The notes beneath the pieces were generated by a model. The model was not told where the DNA came from and did not search any database. It worked only from the letters and a program-made list of their open reading frames with translations. From NCBI GenBank assembly GCA_041685755.1, contig JAWLFC010000004.1:6162-70161 (forward strand): a stretch of DNA of 64,000 nucleotides, read 5' to 3'. Position numbers and translations under genes: made by a program. This DNA is from Sva-07 sp041685755. GTDB lineage: Bacteria; Actinomycetota; Acidimicrobiia; Acidimicrobiales; Ilumatobacteraceae. Positions 46,572 to 59,708 of this stretch are shown here, in pieces (the first letter of the stretch is position 1; each line of letters begins with the position of its first letter).

Positions 46572-47677
46572 GTCCAGGTCCTCCAGCGGCGGACGAACTC
46601 GCGGGCGTCGTGAGCAGCGAGCGCGATTCCTGGTCCGTCGGTGGCGTCCTCGCCGACGCGCACGAGCGCCATCCGCTCGGTGTCGGCGAACCGGCTCGAC
46701 GGACCGGTCGGGCCGGTGACGAACACGACCGAGGTGTGGTCGAAACCACCGGTGAAGAGCGCGCCGATCGGCAGGAGGTCGTGCGGTTGCGACTGTGGAA
46801 CGGGCGTCAGCAGATCGAGCACGGCGGCGTCGGTGACGAGCGGCGTCGGCCGCCCGGCGAGTTCGCGGTCGGTGGTGCGAACGACGACGTCGAGGCCGGT
46901 GCGGATCGCATGGACCGCCAAGGTCGCGGTCACGTCCACCATCTCCTCGAAGTCCGCCGGCGTCGCAACCGTCGGGGACGTGTCGAGCACGATCGTGAAC
47001 TCCGGTCGGCGCACCTCGACGTGTTCGCGCACCATGAGGGTGCCGGTGCGCGCCGTCGTCGGCCAGTGGATCATCCGCGGGTCGTCACCCGTCACGTACT
47101 CGCGCATCGAGACGAAGCCCGACATCGGATCGGCCGTCGCCCGGCGGAGCACCGATTCGTTCTCGACCACCCGCACCGCACCCTGTGGACCGACGAGGTC
47201 GTAGACCTTGGGGTGCACGATCACCGATGCCGACCGGTCGTCGCGCCGACGACCCACGCTGAGCCAGAAGGGGTCCACGCGTTCGATGTCCAACGGGCCG
47301 ACGGCGAACACGCCGCGTCGGTGCGTGGGGATCGCCCCCCTGACGGTCACCTCGGCACCGGGAGCGACCGGCGGAGCCGCCAACCGGGTGGCGGCGTCGT
47401 CGCAGCGGTCGATGATCGTCGCTCGTCCGGAGCGGAACCGCGTGGTGTTGCGGATGCGGTAGTCGACGAGGACCGGATCGCTGCGGGGCACGCGAACGGC
47501 GACGAGGCGACGGGTGACCGTTGCCCGCAGTGGACGCTGCGAGACCCAGATCGCGACCAGCAGCAGGGCGCCGACGGCGACCGCACCGACGACGAGTTCC
47601 TCGTAGTGCCACCGCCATCCGGCCACGCCGAGCACGACGGCGGCGAGGACCGCTCCGAGGCCCGATCGGGTCAGCAC
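46568..47677 (-). CDS. DUF58 domain protein
   Basis: A 369-residue protein with an N-terminal pair of hydrophobic helices (LGAVLAAVVLGVAGW; ELVVGAVAVGALLLVAIWV), a beta-rich middle and the DUF58 signature MREYVTGDDPRMIHWPTTARTG near residue 215. A VWA-like part follows (FTIVLDTSPTVATPADFEE, with a D-x-S-like metal site). DUF58 proteins usually partner with MoxR AAA+ ATPases. GTG at 47677 starts 2 nt after the moxR stop, which sets the start. It is translationally coupled to the TgpA-like gene. Confidence 0.88.
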   Translation of the reverse strand: MLTRSGLGAVLAAVVLGVAGWRWHYEELVVGAVAVGALLLVAIWVSQRPLRATVTRRLVAVRVPRSDPVLVDYRIRNTTRFRSGRATIIDRCDDAATRLAAPPVAPGAEVTVRGAIPTHRRGVFAVGPLDIERVDPFWLSVGRRRDDRSASVIVHPKVYDLVGPQGAVRVVENESVLRRATADPMSGFVSMREYVTGDDPRMIHWPTTARTGTLMVREHVEVRRPEFTIVLDTSPTVATPADFEEMVDVTATLAVHAIRTGLDVVVRTTDRELAGRPTPLVTDAAVLDLLTPVPQSQPHDLLPIGALFTGGFDHTSVVFVTGPTGPSSRFADTERMALVRVGEDATDGPGIALAAHDAREFVRRWRTWT

Positions 47678-47679
47678 GT

Positions 47680-48630
47680 TCAGCCCTCTCGGGTACGCGG
47701 CACCGGAATCTCGTCGACGAGATCGGCGAGCACGCTCTCGATGCGGGCGCCGCGCAACTCCGCTTCGGGCGTCAGCGCCATGCGGTGGGAGCACACCGGG
47801 CCGACGACGGCCTTGACGTCGTCGGGGGTCACGTAGTCACGTTCGTCGGTGGCGGCGTAGGCGCGAGCGACGCGCAGGACGGTCAGCGTGCCGCGCGTCG
47901 ACACCCCGAGGCGGAGGTCGGGGTGGGTTCGAGTGGCACCGGCGATCCGGACGATGTAGTCGCTCACCGATCGGACGACGGTGATCTCGTCGATCTCGTC
48001 GATCACCCGGTCGAGTTCCTCGGGGTCGGTGACCGGGGCCAGGTCGTCGTCGTCACGGTGGCGGTGGAAGCCGTCGAGGATGTCGACCTCGGTGGCGGCG
48101 TCGGCGTAGCCGAGGGTCAGGCGCATGGCGAAGCGGTCGAGTTGCACGTCGGGCAACGGGAAGGTGCCCTGGAAGTCGCGGGGGTTCTGGGTGGCGATGA
48201 CGAAGAAGGGTCGCGGCACCACACGGCTGACACCGTCGGCGGTCACCTGGCGTTCCTCCATCACCTCGAGCAGGGCCGACTGCGTCTTGGGGCTCCCGCG
48301 GTTGATCTCGTCGCCGATGAGGACGTTGGTGAAGACCGGGCCCTCGCGGAACGCGAACGTGCCGCCGCGCTGGTCGAACACCATGACGCCGGTGATGTCG
48401 GTCGGCAGGAGGTCGGGGGTGAACTGGACCCGCTTCCAGGTGCCGGCGATCGAGTTGGCGATCGCCTTGGCGAGGCTGGTCTTGCCGGTGCCGGGGACGT
48501 CGTCGAGGAGCAGATGGCCCTCGGTGAGCAGGCAACACAGGGCCAAGCGGATCTCGTCGCGTTTGCCGCGCACGACGCGGTCGACGTTGGTGAGCAATGC
48601 GTCGGCGACCGTGGCGGCGTGGAGCGACAT
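47680..48630 (-). CDS. moxR: MoxR-family AAA+ ATPase
   Basis: A 316-residue AAA+ chaperone-like ATPase. Walker A is DDVPGTGKTSLAK (residues 43-55) and Walker B VLIGDEINRGSPKTQSALLEVMEE. Sensor 1 is FFVIATQNPRDFQGTFPLPDVQLDRF and the lid domain holds the arginine pair in GVSTRGTLTVLRVARA. MoxR ATPases mature or load metal or VWA partners, here most likely the DUF58 protein encoded 2 nt downstream. The ATG at 48630 (MSLHAATV) is chosen because TACACT lies 8 nt upstream, which places the longer possible N-terminus outside the transcript. Confidence 0.93.
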   Translation of the reverse strand: MSLHAATVADALLTNVDRVVRGKRDEIRLALCCLLTEGHLLLDDVPGTGKTSLAKAIANSIAGTWKRVQFTPDLLPTDITGVMVFDQRGGTFAFREGPVFTNVLIGDEINRGSPKTQSALLEVMEERQVTADGVSRVVPRPFFVIATQNPRDFQGTFPLPDVQLDRFAMRLTLGYADAATEVDILDGFHRHRDDDDLAPVTDPEELDRVIDEIDEITVVRSVSDYIVRIAGATRTHPDLRLGVSTRGTLTVLRVARAYAATDERDYVTPDDVKAVVGPVCSHRMALTPEAELRGARIESVLADLVDEIPVPRTREG

Positions 48631-48638
48631 CGTCGTGA

Positions 48639-48644
48639 AGTGTA
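48639..48644 (-). promoter_or_regulatory. Probable -10 element (TACACT) of the moxR-DUF58-tgpA operon
   Basis: TACACT on the - strand ends 8 nt before the moxR ATG at 48630, with no Shine-Dalgarno. The transcript would have almost no leader. Confidence 0.45.
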
Positions 48645-48681
48645 CGTGCACCGCGAGCGCGAACTGGGTCACTCTGAGCAG

Positions 48682-49353
48682 TCAGTCCCAGTCGATGCGC
48701 AGGTGGGCGATGGCGTCGCGCAACACGACCGCGAGGTCGCGCGACCGGGGCAGCTCCGGCTCGATCCGCTCGATGTCCGCCACGTCGGGCAGGGTGGCGC
48801 CGTCGGGACATCGCAGCAGGTCGCCGAGCGGATCGTCGAGCACATCGGCCGGCTCCGGCGTCGCCTCGGAGACCTCGCCCGGTCGCACCAGCCGCAGATG
48901 CCGCCCTGCCCGTCCGGACCCGACCCCGACGCGCAGGGGGGTGTCGTCGTCGGTCGGGGACGATCGGTTGCGCCAGACGTCGAGGAGTTCGGGTTCGAGG
49001 AGGAACTCGTCGCTCAGCACGAACATCGCAGCCACGACGTGCTTGCACGCGTAGCCGTCCCAGTTGTGGTCGTCGGGACAGGTGCAGCGCGTGGAGATGT
49101 CACGCCGCAGCGGCATGCCGTCGCCGGCAGTCACCTCGACCGACGCGATGTACGGGGTCGAGCGCGAGCCCTGGATCTCGCAGGTGACGACACCGGGTTC
49201 GATGACGATGTCGAGCACCGAGCCGTCCTTGGCGTACTGCTTGCCGCGTCGCAGCCGCGACGGGTCGCTCATCTCGGCGGCGAGCACCTTGATCATCGTC
49301 GCCGGTAGCCGGCCGGGATGGCTCGCTCCGAACGGTTTGCGCGGCCGACTCAT
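48682..49353 (-). CDS. SWIM zinc-finger protein, partner of the SNF2 helicase
   Basis: A 223-residue protein with one SWIM motif, STRCTCPDDHNWDGYACKHVVA (C-x-C-x(n)-C-x-H; about residues 75-96). Before it is a short beta region (SVLDIVIEPGVVTCEIQGSR) typical of this family, and after it an acidic C-terminal part. SWIM domains bind DNA or protein and in actinobacteria are repeatedly encoded next to SNF2/RapA-like helicases. The ATG at 49353 overlaps the stop of the SNF2 gene by 4 nt, so the pair is coupled and probably forms a complex. Confidence 0.85.
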   Translation of the reverse strand: MSRPRKPFGASHPGRLPATMIKVLAAEMSDPSRLRRGKQYAKDGSVLDIVIEPGVVTCEIQGSRSTPYIASVEVTAGDGMPLRRDISTRCTCPDDHNWDGYACKHVVAAMFVLSDEFLLEPELLDVWRNRSSPTDDDTPLRVGVGSGRAGRHLRLVRPGEVSEATPEPADVLDDPLGDLLRCPDGATLPDVADIERIEPELPRSRDLAVVLRDAIAHLRIDWD

Positions 49354-52328
49354 GCGTCCGTCTCCAGAGTGACGAGGTCGCGCAGCTCGTCGGTCGACAG
49401 CTCCGAGAGCCATGCCTCGCCGGTGCCGACGACGGCGTCGGCGAGCTTGCGCTTGTCGTCGATCACCGCACCGATGCGTTCCTCGACGGTGCCTTCGCAC
49501 ACGAGCTTGTGCACGTTCACGGTGCGGTCTTGGCCGATGCGCCACGCGCGGTCGGTTGCCTGATCCTCGACGGCGGGGTTCCACCAGCGGTCGTAGTGGA
49601 TGACCTGACTGGCGGCGGTCAGGTTGAGCCCGGTGCCGCCGGCCTTGAGCGACACGAGCAGCAGCGGCGGGCCCGAACCGTCCTGGAACGCGTCGACCAT
49701 CCGGTCACGTCCGCCCCGGGAGACGCCGCCGTGGAGGAACGGCGGATCGAAGCGGAACTGGTCGTCGACATGGGTGCGCAGCAGCTCGCCCATCTCGCGG
49801 AACTGCGTGAACACGAGCGCCCGCTCGCCGGCGTCGAGCAGTTCGGTGACCAACTCGTCGAAGCGGGTGAGCTTGCCGGAACGCCCGGCGAGGCGTGAGC
49901 CGTCACCGAGTGCGTGGGCGGGATGGTTGCAGACCTGCTTGAGGCGCATCAGTGCTGCCAGCACCAGCCCGCGGCGTTTCATGCCGCCGGTCTGCTCGGC
50001 GTCGGCGAGGAGCTGGTCGACCACCTGCTGATAGAGCGTGGCCTGCTCGCGGGTGAGCTTGGCGTAGGCGACCTGTTCGATCTTGTCGGGCAGGTCGGGG
50101 AGCAACCGTTTGTCGGCTTTGGTGCGTCGGAGGACGAACGGCCGGGTGAGTCGTCGCAACCGGGCCGCGGCCAGGTCGTCGCCGTGTCGTTCGATCGGGC
50201 TCGAGAACTGCTCGCGGAACGTCTGCAGGCTGCCGAGCAGGCCGGGATTGACGGCATCGAGGATCGACCACAGCTCGCTCAACCGGTTCTCGACCGGGGT
50301 GCCGGTCAGCGCCAGCTTCTGGTGGGAGCGGAGTTGGCGGACGGCGCGGGCGGCCTTGGTGTTGGGGTTCTTGACCATCTGCGCCTCGTCGAGCACGACG
50401 GTCGACCAGTCGACGTCGCCCAGGTGCTCGAGGTCGCGGGGCAGGAGGCCGTAGGTGGTGATGACGAGCTGGCGCTCCGGGTCGGTCGAGAACAATGCGT
50501 CGTCGTCGCGCAGGCCCTGTGCCCGGTTGGCGCCGTGATGGATCACCACGTCGAGCTTCGGGGTGAAGCGGGCCGCTTCCTGGCTCCAGTTGCGTACGAC
50601 GCTGAGCGGGCACACCACGAGGTGCGGGCCGGGCCGCTCGAGCAGATGGGCGAGGGTCGTGGCGGTCTTGCCGAGGCCCATGTCGTCGGCGAGGCAGCCG
50701 CCGAGGCCGAGCTTGGCGAGGAACTGGAGCCAGGAGAGGGCGCGGCGCTGGTAGTGGCGGAGTTCGCCGACGAACTCCGGCGACTCGCGGGTCTCGTCGA
50801 GGCGTTCGTCGGGCAGCCCGGCGAGCAGGTTGCGCATCCAGTCGGCGTCGACCGCGGTCGGCGCGTCGCCGGTGTCGGCACCGTGGATCGAGATCGCCGG
50901 AGTGTCGTCGTCGCCGAGCTCGGCGTCGTTGGCGAGACGGAGCAGCTCGAGCGGGCTCACCTCGGCCTTGGTTGCCTGGAGCTCGGTCAGCTTGGCGCGC
51001 TTGCGACGCAGTTCGTCGGCATCGATGCGCACCCAGCGGTGGCCGGTGTGCAGCAGTGTCGCGCCGGCGGCTTCGGCGCGGGCGATCTCGATGTCGGAGA
51101 TCTCGTCGTCGCCGACGACGAGCTTCCAGTCGACGAGGGCCTCCTTGCCGAACTGCTTCGTGCGGTCGTCGGGCGGTGTCGGTGTTGCTTCGCCGGCGAC
51201 GTTGACTCGGGTGCGGATCAGGCGTTCGGGGCCGATCAGCTCGATGCCGAGGCGCTGCAGCTCGACCGGGGCCACGTCGAGGAAGTCCTCGGCGACCTCG
51301 AGGTCGAGTTCGATCTGGGTCGGTTCGTGCTGCACGGCCAGCTCGGCGAGACCGGGAACGATCGGCGCCACCTGCTCGACGGTGGTGCCGATGAGCTCGA
51401 CCAGGGCGTCGAGGTGGCGCTCGTCCCTGGCGACTTCGAGCGCGGTGGCGCTGCGTTCCCACACGTCGTTGGCCGAGCACCATCGAGCGGTGTCGCGGTC
51501 GTCGACGAGCTCGAGGCGGACCATCCACGGGTCGCCGGGGTCGTCGTTGATGATCAGCCGCAGGCGGGGGACGACGACGGGTTCGCCGGCGGCGCGCCGG
51601 GCGTGACGATCGAGCTCGTCGCGGAGCTGGCGCAGTGCGGTGTCGAACTCGTCGCTGCCGCCGCGCACGACGTGGTCGGGCTTGGCGAGGGCGCCGAACG
51701 TGGCCCGCAGGGCCTGGACGCCGGCGCTGCGCTTGCGGCCGAGGTCGGCCTTCCAGCCGTACTGGTGCAGGAACGATCGTGCGATCCCGTCGACGAGTTG
51801 TCCGTACATGCTCGTGGCGTCGGCGTTCGATCCGGCAGTGCAGATCGGCGGCATCGAGGTGGTGAGCGCACCGAGCGTGGTGTCGATCGACTCGTTGGTG
51901 ACCGGCCGCCAGCGGGCGACGGTGAAGGGACCCTCCTCGACCACGACCGGCACGATGCGCCCGGCGGTCACGGTCCGTCGGGCGAGCTCGGCGAGGCGGG
52001 CGAACCACGCCAGGGAGTCCGAGAGATGGGGCTCCCCGGGCAGTTCGGAGAGCCAGACGGCGGTGCCCATGGCGTCGAGCTGCACCGAGGACGCGTGGAG
52101 CGTGGGGTGGCCGTCGAGGCCGATGCTGATGCGTCCGATGGCGCCGTACGAGGCGGGGCTGTCGTGCCAGCCGGTGCGGGTGCCGTCGTCGTCGAGCACC
52201 CGGAACCCGCCGTACAACCACGCCATCGAGGCGGTGTCGATGCCGTTCCAGCCCCACACGTACAACGCGCCGCTGCGCCACGTGCCCTGCGCCACGTATG
52301 GCGGCCGGTGACGTGTCAACGCAGCCAT
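49350..52328 (-). CDS. SNF2-family DEAD/DEAH-like helicase
   Basis: A 992-residue ATPase of the SWI2/SNF2 superfamily. The first 500 or so residues are a bacterial-type N-terminal extension. The motor follows, with motif I DDMGLGKTATTL, motif II VVLDEAQMVKNP, motif III ALTGTPVENRLSELW, and in the C-lobe VFTQFREMGELL, VSLKAGGTGLNLTAASQVIHYDRWWNP and ATDRAWRIGQ. Bacterial members act on protein-DNA or RNA polymerase complexes or in repair. The specific role is not visible, but the coupled SWIM protein fits a nucleic-acid remodelling pair. The ATG at 52328 is preferred over GTG at 52331 because TAGCGT stands 7 nt upstream of it. Confidence 0.93.
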   Translation of the reverse strand: MAALTRHRPPYVAQGTWRSGALYVWGWNGIDTASMAWLYGGFRVLDDDGTRTGWHDSPASYGAIGRISIGLDGHPTLHASSVQLDAMGTAVWLSELPGEPHLSDSLAWFARLAELARRTVTAGRIVPVVVEEGPFTVARWRPVTNESIDTTLGALTTSMPPICTAGSNADATSMYGQLVDGIARSFLHQYGWKADLGRKRSAGVQALRATFGALAKPDHVVRGGSDEFDTALRQLRDELDRHARRAAGEPVVVPRLRLIINDDPGDPWMVRLELVDDRDTARWCSANDVWERSATALEVARDERHLDALVELIGTTVEQVAPIVPGLAELAVQHEPTQIELDLEVAEDFLDVAPVELQRLGIELIGPERLIRTRVNVAGEATPTPPDDRTKQFGKEALVDWKLVVGDDEISDIEIARAEAAGATLLHTGHRWVRIDADELRRKRAKLTELQATKAEVSPLELLRLANDAELGDDDTPAISIHGADTGDAPTAVDADWMRNLLAGLPDERLDETRESPEFVGELRHYQRRALSWLQFLAKLGLGGCLADDMGLGKTATTLAHLLERPGPHLVVCPLSVVRNWSQEAARFTPKLDVVIHHGANRAQGLRDDDALFSTDPERQLVITTYGLLPRDLEHLGDVDWSTVVLDEAQMVKNPNTKAARAVRQLRSHQKLALTGTPVENRLSELWSILDAVNPGLLGSLQTFREQFSSPIERHGDDLAAARLRRLTRPFVLRRTKADKRLLPDLPDKIEQVAYAKLTREQATLYQQVVDQLLADAEQTGGMKRRGLVLAALMRLKQVCNHPAHALGDGSRLAGRSGKLTRFDELVTELLDAGERALVFTQFREMGELLRTHVDDQFRFDPPFLHGGVSRGGRDRMVDAFQDGSGPPLLLVSLKAGGTGLNLTAASQVIHYDRWWNPAVEDQATDRAWRIGQDRTVNVHKLVCEGTVEERIGAVIDDKRKLADAVVGTGEAWLSELSTDELRDLVTLETDA

Positions 52329-52335
52329 CACATCG

Positions 52336-52341
52336 ACGCTA
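52336..52341 (-). promoter_or_regulatory. Leaderless-type -10 element (TAGCGT) before the SNF2 gene
   Basis: TAGCGT on the - strand is 7 nt from the ATG at 52328 and favours that codon over the GTG just upstream. Confidence 0.55.
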
Positions 52342-52381
52342 CCGACGCGCTGTCACATCGTTACGCCAGCGGTCGGGAAGA

Positions 52382-52416
52382 CCCCGGGGTCACGGATCAG
52401 CGCCCCGGTGTCACGG

Positions 52417-52439
<23 letters not shown>
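52382..52439. repeat. Three tandem 18-19 bp degenerate repeats at the end of the monooxygenase-esterase gene
   Basis: CCCCGGGGTCACGGATCAG (52382-52400), CCCCGGTGTCACGGTCAG (52403-52420) and CCCCCGATGTCACGCTGG (52422-52439) follow each other. On the - strand the unit reads GTGAC-x-CCGGGG-x-CTGA and contains the last codons and stop of the gene, so the stop region looks duplicated downstream. The function is unknown; it lies between the SNF2 start and the monooxygenase stop. Confidence 0.6.
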
Positions 52440-54999
<2,560 letters not shown>

Positions 55000-55101
55000 G
55001 TGTTGTCCCCTCCGTTGGAATTCCCCGGCCGACAGTGTCGCGCCCTCGCGTTGCGCGGCTCGACACGGAGGACGGACGAAGCGGCTCCGTGCTCCGGCGG
55101 G

Positions 55102-56103
55102 TCAGACGGTGACGGGGTCCATCGCGTCGGCGAGGAGGTCGACCGAGCGGAGGCGGGCATCGATCGCCGGCGACGCGTGCGCGGTGATCAGCTCGTCGAC
55201 GCCGGCCCGGTGGGCGAACTCGTCGAGGTACGCCCTGACCCGCTCGGGGGTGCCGACGGCGGAGTAGTGCATCATCTGGGCGATCTGCTGGCCCTGTGGG
55301 GACGCGAGCAGCGCGTCTGCTTCGTCGTCGGTGAGGTCGCGACGCGGCTGCACGAAGCGGGCGATCCGGGTGCGGCGTACCGTGGTCCACTGGTCGAGCG
55401 CCTCGTCGTCGGAATCGGCGGCGATGACGTTCACCCCGGCGATCGCGTACGGCTCGGCGAGCTGTTCGGAGGGCTGGAACTCGCGCCGGTAGATCTCGAT
55501 CGCGTCGAGCAGCGCCGCGGGCGCGAAGTGCGAGGCGAACGCGTACGGCAGGCCGAGCATCGCGGCGAGGCGGGCACCGAACAGCGACGAGCCGAGGATG
55601 TAGAGCGGCACGTTCGTGCCGGCACCGGGCACGGCGACCACGCCGGGGATCCGGGAGTGGCCGGTGAGATATCCCTGCAGTTCGAGCACGTCGTCGGGGA
55701 ACCGGTCCGACGAGTGGGCGTCGCGCCGCATGGCCCGCATCGTCGTCTGGTCACTGCCTGGTGCCCGTCCGAGTCCGAGGTCGATTCGTCCGGGATGCAG
55801 CGTGGCGAGCGTGCCGAACTGTTCGGCGATCACGAGCGGTGAGTGGTTGGGCAACATCACGCCGCCGGCACCGAGGCGGATCGTGGAGGTGTGGGCCGCC
55901 ACGTGGGCGATCAGCACGCTCGTCGCCGACGACGCGATCGACGCCATGTTGTGGTGCTCGGCGTACCAGACCCGCCGGTACCCGCGTGCCTCGGCCCTCT
56001 GCGCGAGCGCCACGCTGTTGGCGAATGCATCGGCGGCGGTCTGGCCCCGTCCGATGATCGCCAGATCGAGGATCGACAACGCGGGCGAACGAGTGGCGGA
56101 CAT
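55102..56103 (-). CDS. LLM-class flavin-dependent oxidoreductase (bacterial luciferase-like)
   Basis: A 333-residue luciferase-like protein resembling the MsnO8/YhbW group: LSILDLAIIGRGQTAADAF near the start, then RVWYAEHHNMASIASSATSVLIAHVAAHTS, IRLGAGGVMLPNHSPLVIAEQFGTL and RIDLGLGRAPG. These are FMN-linked oxygenases or reductases of mostly unknown substrate. The ATG at 56103 is used. An ATG at 56115 is also possible and has TCTGAT 6 nt upstream, as in other leaderless-like starts here. Its upstream region carries the four-motif array shared with the divergent DUF3445 gene. The neighbouring monooxygenase-esterase lies 102 nt downstream and may share a catabolic role (inference). Confidence 0.85.
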   Translation of the reverse strand: MSATRSPALSILDLAIIGRGQTAADAFANSVALAQRAEARGYRRVWYAEHHNMASIASSATSVLIAHVAAHTSTIRLGAGGVMLPNHSPLVIAEQFGTLATLHPGRIDLGLGRAPGSDQTTMRAMRRDAHSSDRFPDDVLELQGYLTGHSRIPGVVAVPGAGTNVPLYILGSSLFGARLAAMLGLPYAFASHFAPAALLDAIEIYRREFQPSEQLAEPYAIAGVNVIAADSDDEALDQWTTVRRTRIARFVQPRRDLTDDEADALLASPQGQQIAQMMHYSAVGTPERVRAYLDEFAHRAGVDELITAHASPAIDARLRSVDLLADAMDPVTV

Positions 56104-56129
56104 GCCGTCCAGCATGCCCCGATCAGACA

Positions 56130-56232
56130 GCGATGAGCGAAGCGCCGGTGGGTGGTCTGTTCGCTCATCGCAAGCGTCGGTATCACCCGAGCGATGAGCC
56201 AGGTGACGGTATGTGGCCCGTTCGCTCATCGC
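56130..56232. promoter_or_regulatory. Array of four alternating 12-bp motifs in a divergent promoter region
   Basis: The motif GCGATGAGCGAA occurs at 56130-56141 (+), 56160-56171 (-), 56191-56199 (+, first 9 bases only) and 56221-56232 (-). The starts are 30, 31 and 30 bp apart, about three helical turns, so all copies face the same side of the helix. The last copy ends 17 bp before the -10 of the DUF3445 gene. This looks like a multi-site operator for a dimeric regulator; cruciform formation is an alternative. Confidence 0.6.
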
Positions 56233-56249
56233 TGGCGGGGCGGACTGGG

Positions 56250-56255
56250 TAGCGT
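56250..56255 (+). promoter_or_regulatory. Leaderless-type -10 element (TAGCGT) before the DUF3445 gene
   Basis: TAGCGT ends exactly 6 nt before the GTG start at 56262. The last motif of the operator-like array covers the place expected for the -35. Confidence 0.6.
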
Positions 56256-56261
56256 TCGGGT

Positions 56262-57173
56262 GTGGGCCTGCAGGACGCACCGATCGCCGGGACGACGATC
56301 GAGCCGGCGCCGTACCTGCCGTTCATGGACGGCCCGGCGCCCGCGGGGCCCGAGGCGTTCCGGTGGCGACTCGGCGTGCGGCCGCTCGACCTCGCCGAGT
56401 GGATCGAACTCGGCCCCGATGCCGACGCAGCGATCCGGGCCAAGCCGCGCCTGATGGACGAGTTCCCCGACACGGTGTTCGCCGTGCTCGACGACGAGGT
56501 CGAGCGCGAGGCCCGGGAGGTCGCCGACGCCATGGTCGAGCACCTGCGCCAGCGCTGGCCCGAGCGCTACGGCGACGTCGCACTCGACGAGCATCTCCAC
56601 CCCCTCGACGCCGCCGCTCGCCTGGTCCCCGAGGACCTCGTTCTCCTGGTCGAGCGCGGTGGTCGGCTCGTCTTCGGGGGCGGCTCGGTGTGTTTCCCGA
56701 ACCGCTGGGACCTGCGTTCCAAGCTGGGTCTCACGATGGCCGAGGTCCATGCGCCGGTCGATCGCCTCAACGACCAGCTGGAAGCCCCGATCGACGGGTT
56801 CTTCCAGCGGCTCACCCCCGAGCGCAGCTTCTGGCGCCTCGGATGGGGGGTGCTGGACACGCCCGACTGGTACACGCCCGTCGACGGCACGGCGACACCA
56901 CGACCGTCGCCGTGCCCGTCGCCGGCGGCCATGTACCTGCGCGTCGAGCGTGAGACGCTGAGGAGGTTCGCGAACACGAGGTGTGTGCTGTTCACGATCC
57001 GCACCTACGTGACGCCGATCCTGCGGGCGGCGCCGTCGCCCGAGGTGGCGATGCGGTTGGCGGCGGCGCTCGATTCGCTCCCCGCCGACGTCCGGGCCTA
57101 CAAGGACCTGGTGGCGGTCGCCGACGATCTGGCAGCTCGTGTCCGCCACCCTGTGGACAACGGCATTTCCTGA
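56262..57173 (+). CDS. DUF3445 / heme-dependent oxidative N-demethylase-like protein
   Basis: A 303-residue protein of the DUF3445 family, of which the characterised member is a heme-dependent oxidative N-demethylase subunit. Typical stretches are RWRLGVRPLDLAEWIELG (near residue 34), SVCFPNRWDLRSKLGLTMAEVHAPVD (near 145), and LRVERETLRRFANTRCVLFTIRTYV (near 225). The substrate is unknown; some relatives act on dimethylamine-type compounds. No other oxidoreductase subunit is adjacent, so it may be a stand-alone version. The GTG start at 56262 is supported by the -10 element. The stop TGA (57171-57173) abuts the -10 of clpB. Confidence 0.78.
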   Translation: MGLQDAPIAGTTIEPAPYLPFMDGPAPAGPEAFRWRLGVRPLDLAEWIELGPDADAAIRAKPRLMDEFPDTVFAVLDDEVEREAREVADAMVEHLRQRWPERYGDVALDEHLHPLDAAARLVPEDLVLLVERGGRLVFGGGSVCFPNRWDLRSKLGLTMAEVHAPVDRLNDQLEAPIDGFFQRLTPERSFWRLGWGVLDTPDWYTPVDGTATPRPSPCPSPAAMYLRVERETLRRFANTRCVLFTIRTYVTPILRAAPSPEVAMRLAAALDSLPADVRAYKDLVAVADDLAARVRHPVDNGIS

Positions 57174-57199
57174 TATACTGACACTCAAGTTTCTTGAAC
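57169..57199 (+). promoter_or_regulatory. clpB promoter with overlapping HspR (HAIR-like) sites
   Basis: The -10 TATACT (57174-57179) overlaps a HAIR-like site CCTGATA-N7-ACTCAAG (57169-57189; left half 4/7, right half 7/7). A further CTTGAAC half-site (57193-57199) is arranged tail to tail with it. An HspR dimer here would block RNA polymerase. The element overlaps the end of the DUF3445 gene. Confidence 0.65.
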
Positions 57200-57215
57200 G
57201 CGAGAGAAGGACATC

Positions 57216-59694
<2,479 letters not shown>

Positions 59695-59708
<14 letters not shown>

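Noticed and set aside
56130..56232. Short CRISPR array
   Set aside because: The repeats are 12 bp, alternate in strand, and only four exist; no cas gene is near. Operator-like spacing fits better.
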